Origin: Cymbidium sinense
Taxonomy: Eukaryota; Streptophyta; Magnoliopsida; Asparagales; Orchidaceae
DNA: 64,000 nt
NCBI GenBank assembly: GCA_021442155.1
Contig: CM038216.1
Coordinates: forward strand, 155,047,983 to 155,111,982
Direction of reading: 5' to 3'
Under the pieces are notes generated by a model. It worked only from the letters and a program-made list of their open reading frames with translations, had not been told where the DNA came from and did no database searches. The stretch's first letter is position 1. Each line of letters starts with the position of its first letter. The translations under genes and the position numbers were made by a program. Below, in pieces: positions 63,962 through 64,000 of this stretch.

Positions 63962-64000
63962 GACCGGCCACAGCGACTAACAACACATTAAACTTCTGGT

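Larger units (their letters stand above)
57715..64000 (+). mobile_element. MULE copy C (5' end and both genes; 3' end off the window)
   Basis: The left TIR at 57715-57800 is homologous to the ends of A and B. Transposase (58706-61230) and PMD gene (61740-63961) read rightward. The left end interrupts a gypsy integrase reading frame, which fixes the junction to within a few bases. C and B lie head to head with 5' ends about 1.1 kb apart, separated by older L1 and gypsy relics, so they are independent insertions and not one rearranged copy. The right TIR and target duplication lie beyond the window. Confidence 0.85.

Overview
This is a piece of an AT-rich plant nuclear genome. Terpene synthase (TPS) exons, mudrA transposase genes with a linked plant mobile domain (PMD) gene, an L1-clade LINE with DUF4283-type ORF1, and Ty3/gypsy copies with a tRNA-iMet primer site all point to an angiosperm. 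I cannot name the species. I see no intact host gene, tRNA, rRNA or CRISPR array. Almost everything recognisable is a transposable element (TE) or a decayed gene.

Layout. 0-2.75 kb: minus-strand TPS pseudogene running off the left edge. 3.03-10.52 kb: MULE copy A (terminal inverted repeats, near-perfect 9-bp target duplication, transposase and PMD remnants) with an RTE-type LINE nested in its transposase. 10.5-16 kb: mostly anonymous DNA with a second TPS fragment and a GTCGGGTT-type repeat. 16-24.5 kb: strand-asymmetric low-complexity DNA, perhaps decayed long LTRs. 24.5-30.2 kb: decayed Ty3/gypsy element (LTR, primer site, gag-pol). 30.2-34 kb: poorly resolved minus-strand TE remnant with a long ATT microsatellite. 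34.7-35.05 kb: TPS exon 1 relic interrupted by a tRNA-derived SINE. 35.7-41.9 kb: full-length L1-type LINE with a 13-bp target duplication. 42-47.2 kb: a MITE, a reverse-oriented gypsy remnant whose second LTR is half inverted, and two AT-rich direct repeats. 47.2-57.7 kb: an L1 relic broken by an 839-bp non-autonomous MULE and by MULE copy B (6.7 kb, 10-bp target duplication), then a gypsy integrase relic. 57.7 kb to the right edge: MULE copy C, inserted in that integrase and divergent from B.

The unifying theme is one family of two-gene MULEs. Each copy carries a mudrA-type transposase followed on the same strand by a PMD gene, inside related terminal inverted repeats. Copies A, B and C share the same gene order and a GC-richer zone inside the 5' end. 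All are broken by stops and frameshifts. Nested insertions give a relative chronology: L1 and gypsy relics first, then MULEs B, C and the small MULE, then an RTE fragment inside B; A was likewise hit by an RTE LINE.

All calls come from reading the sequence by eye. Boundaries marked approximate could shift by tens of bases.
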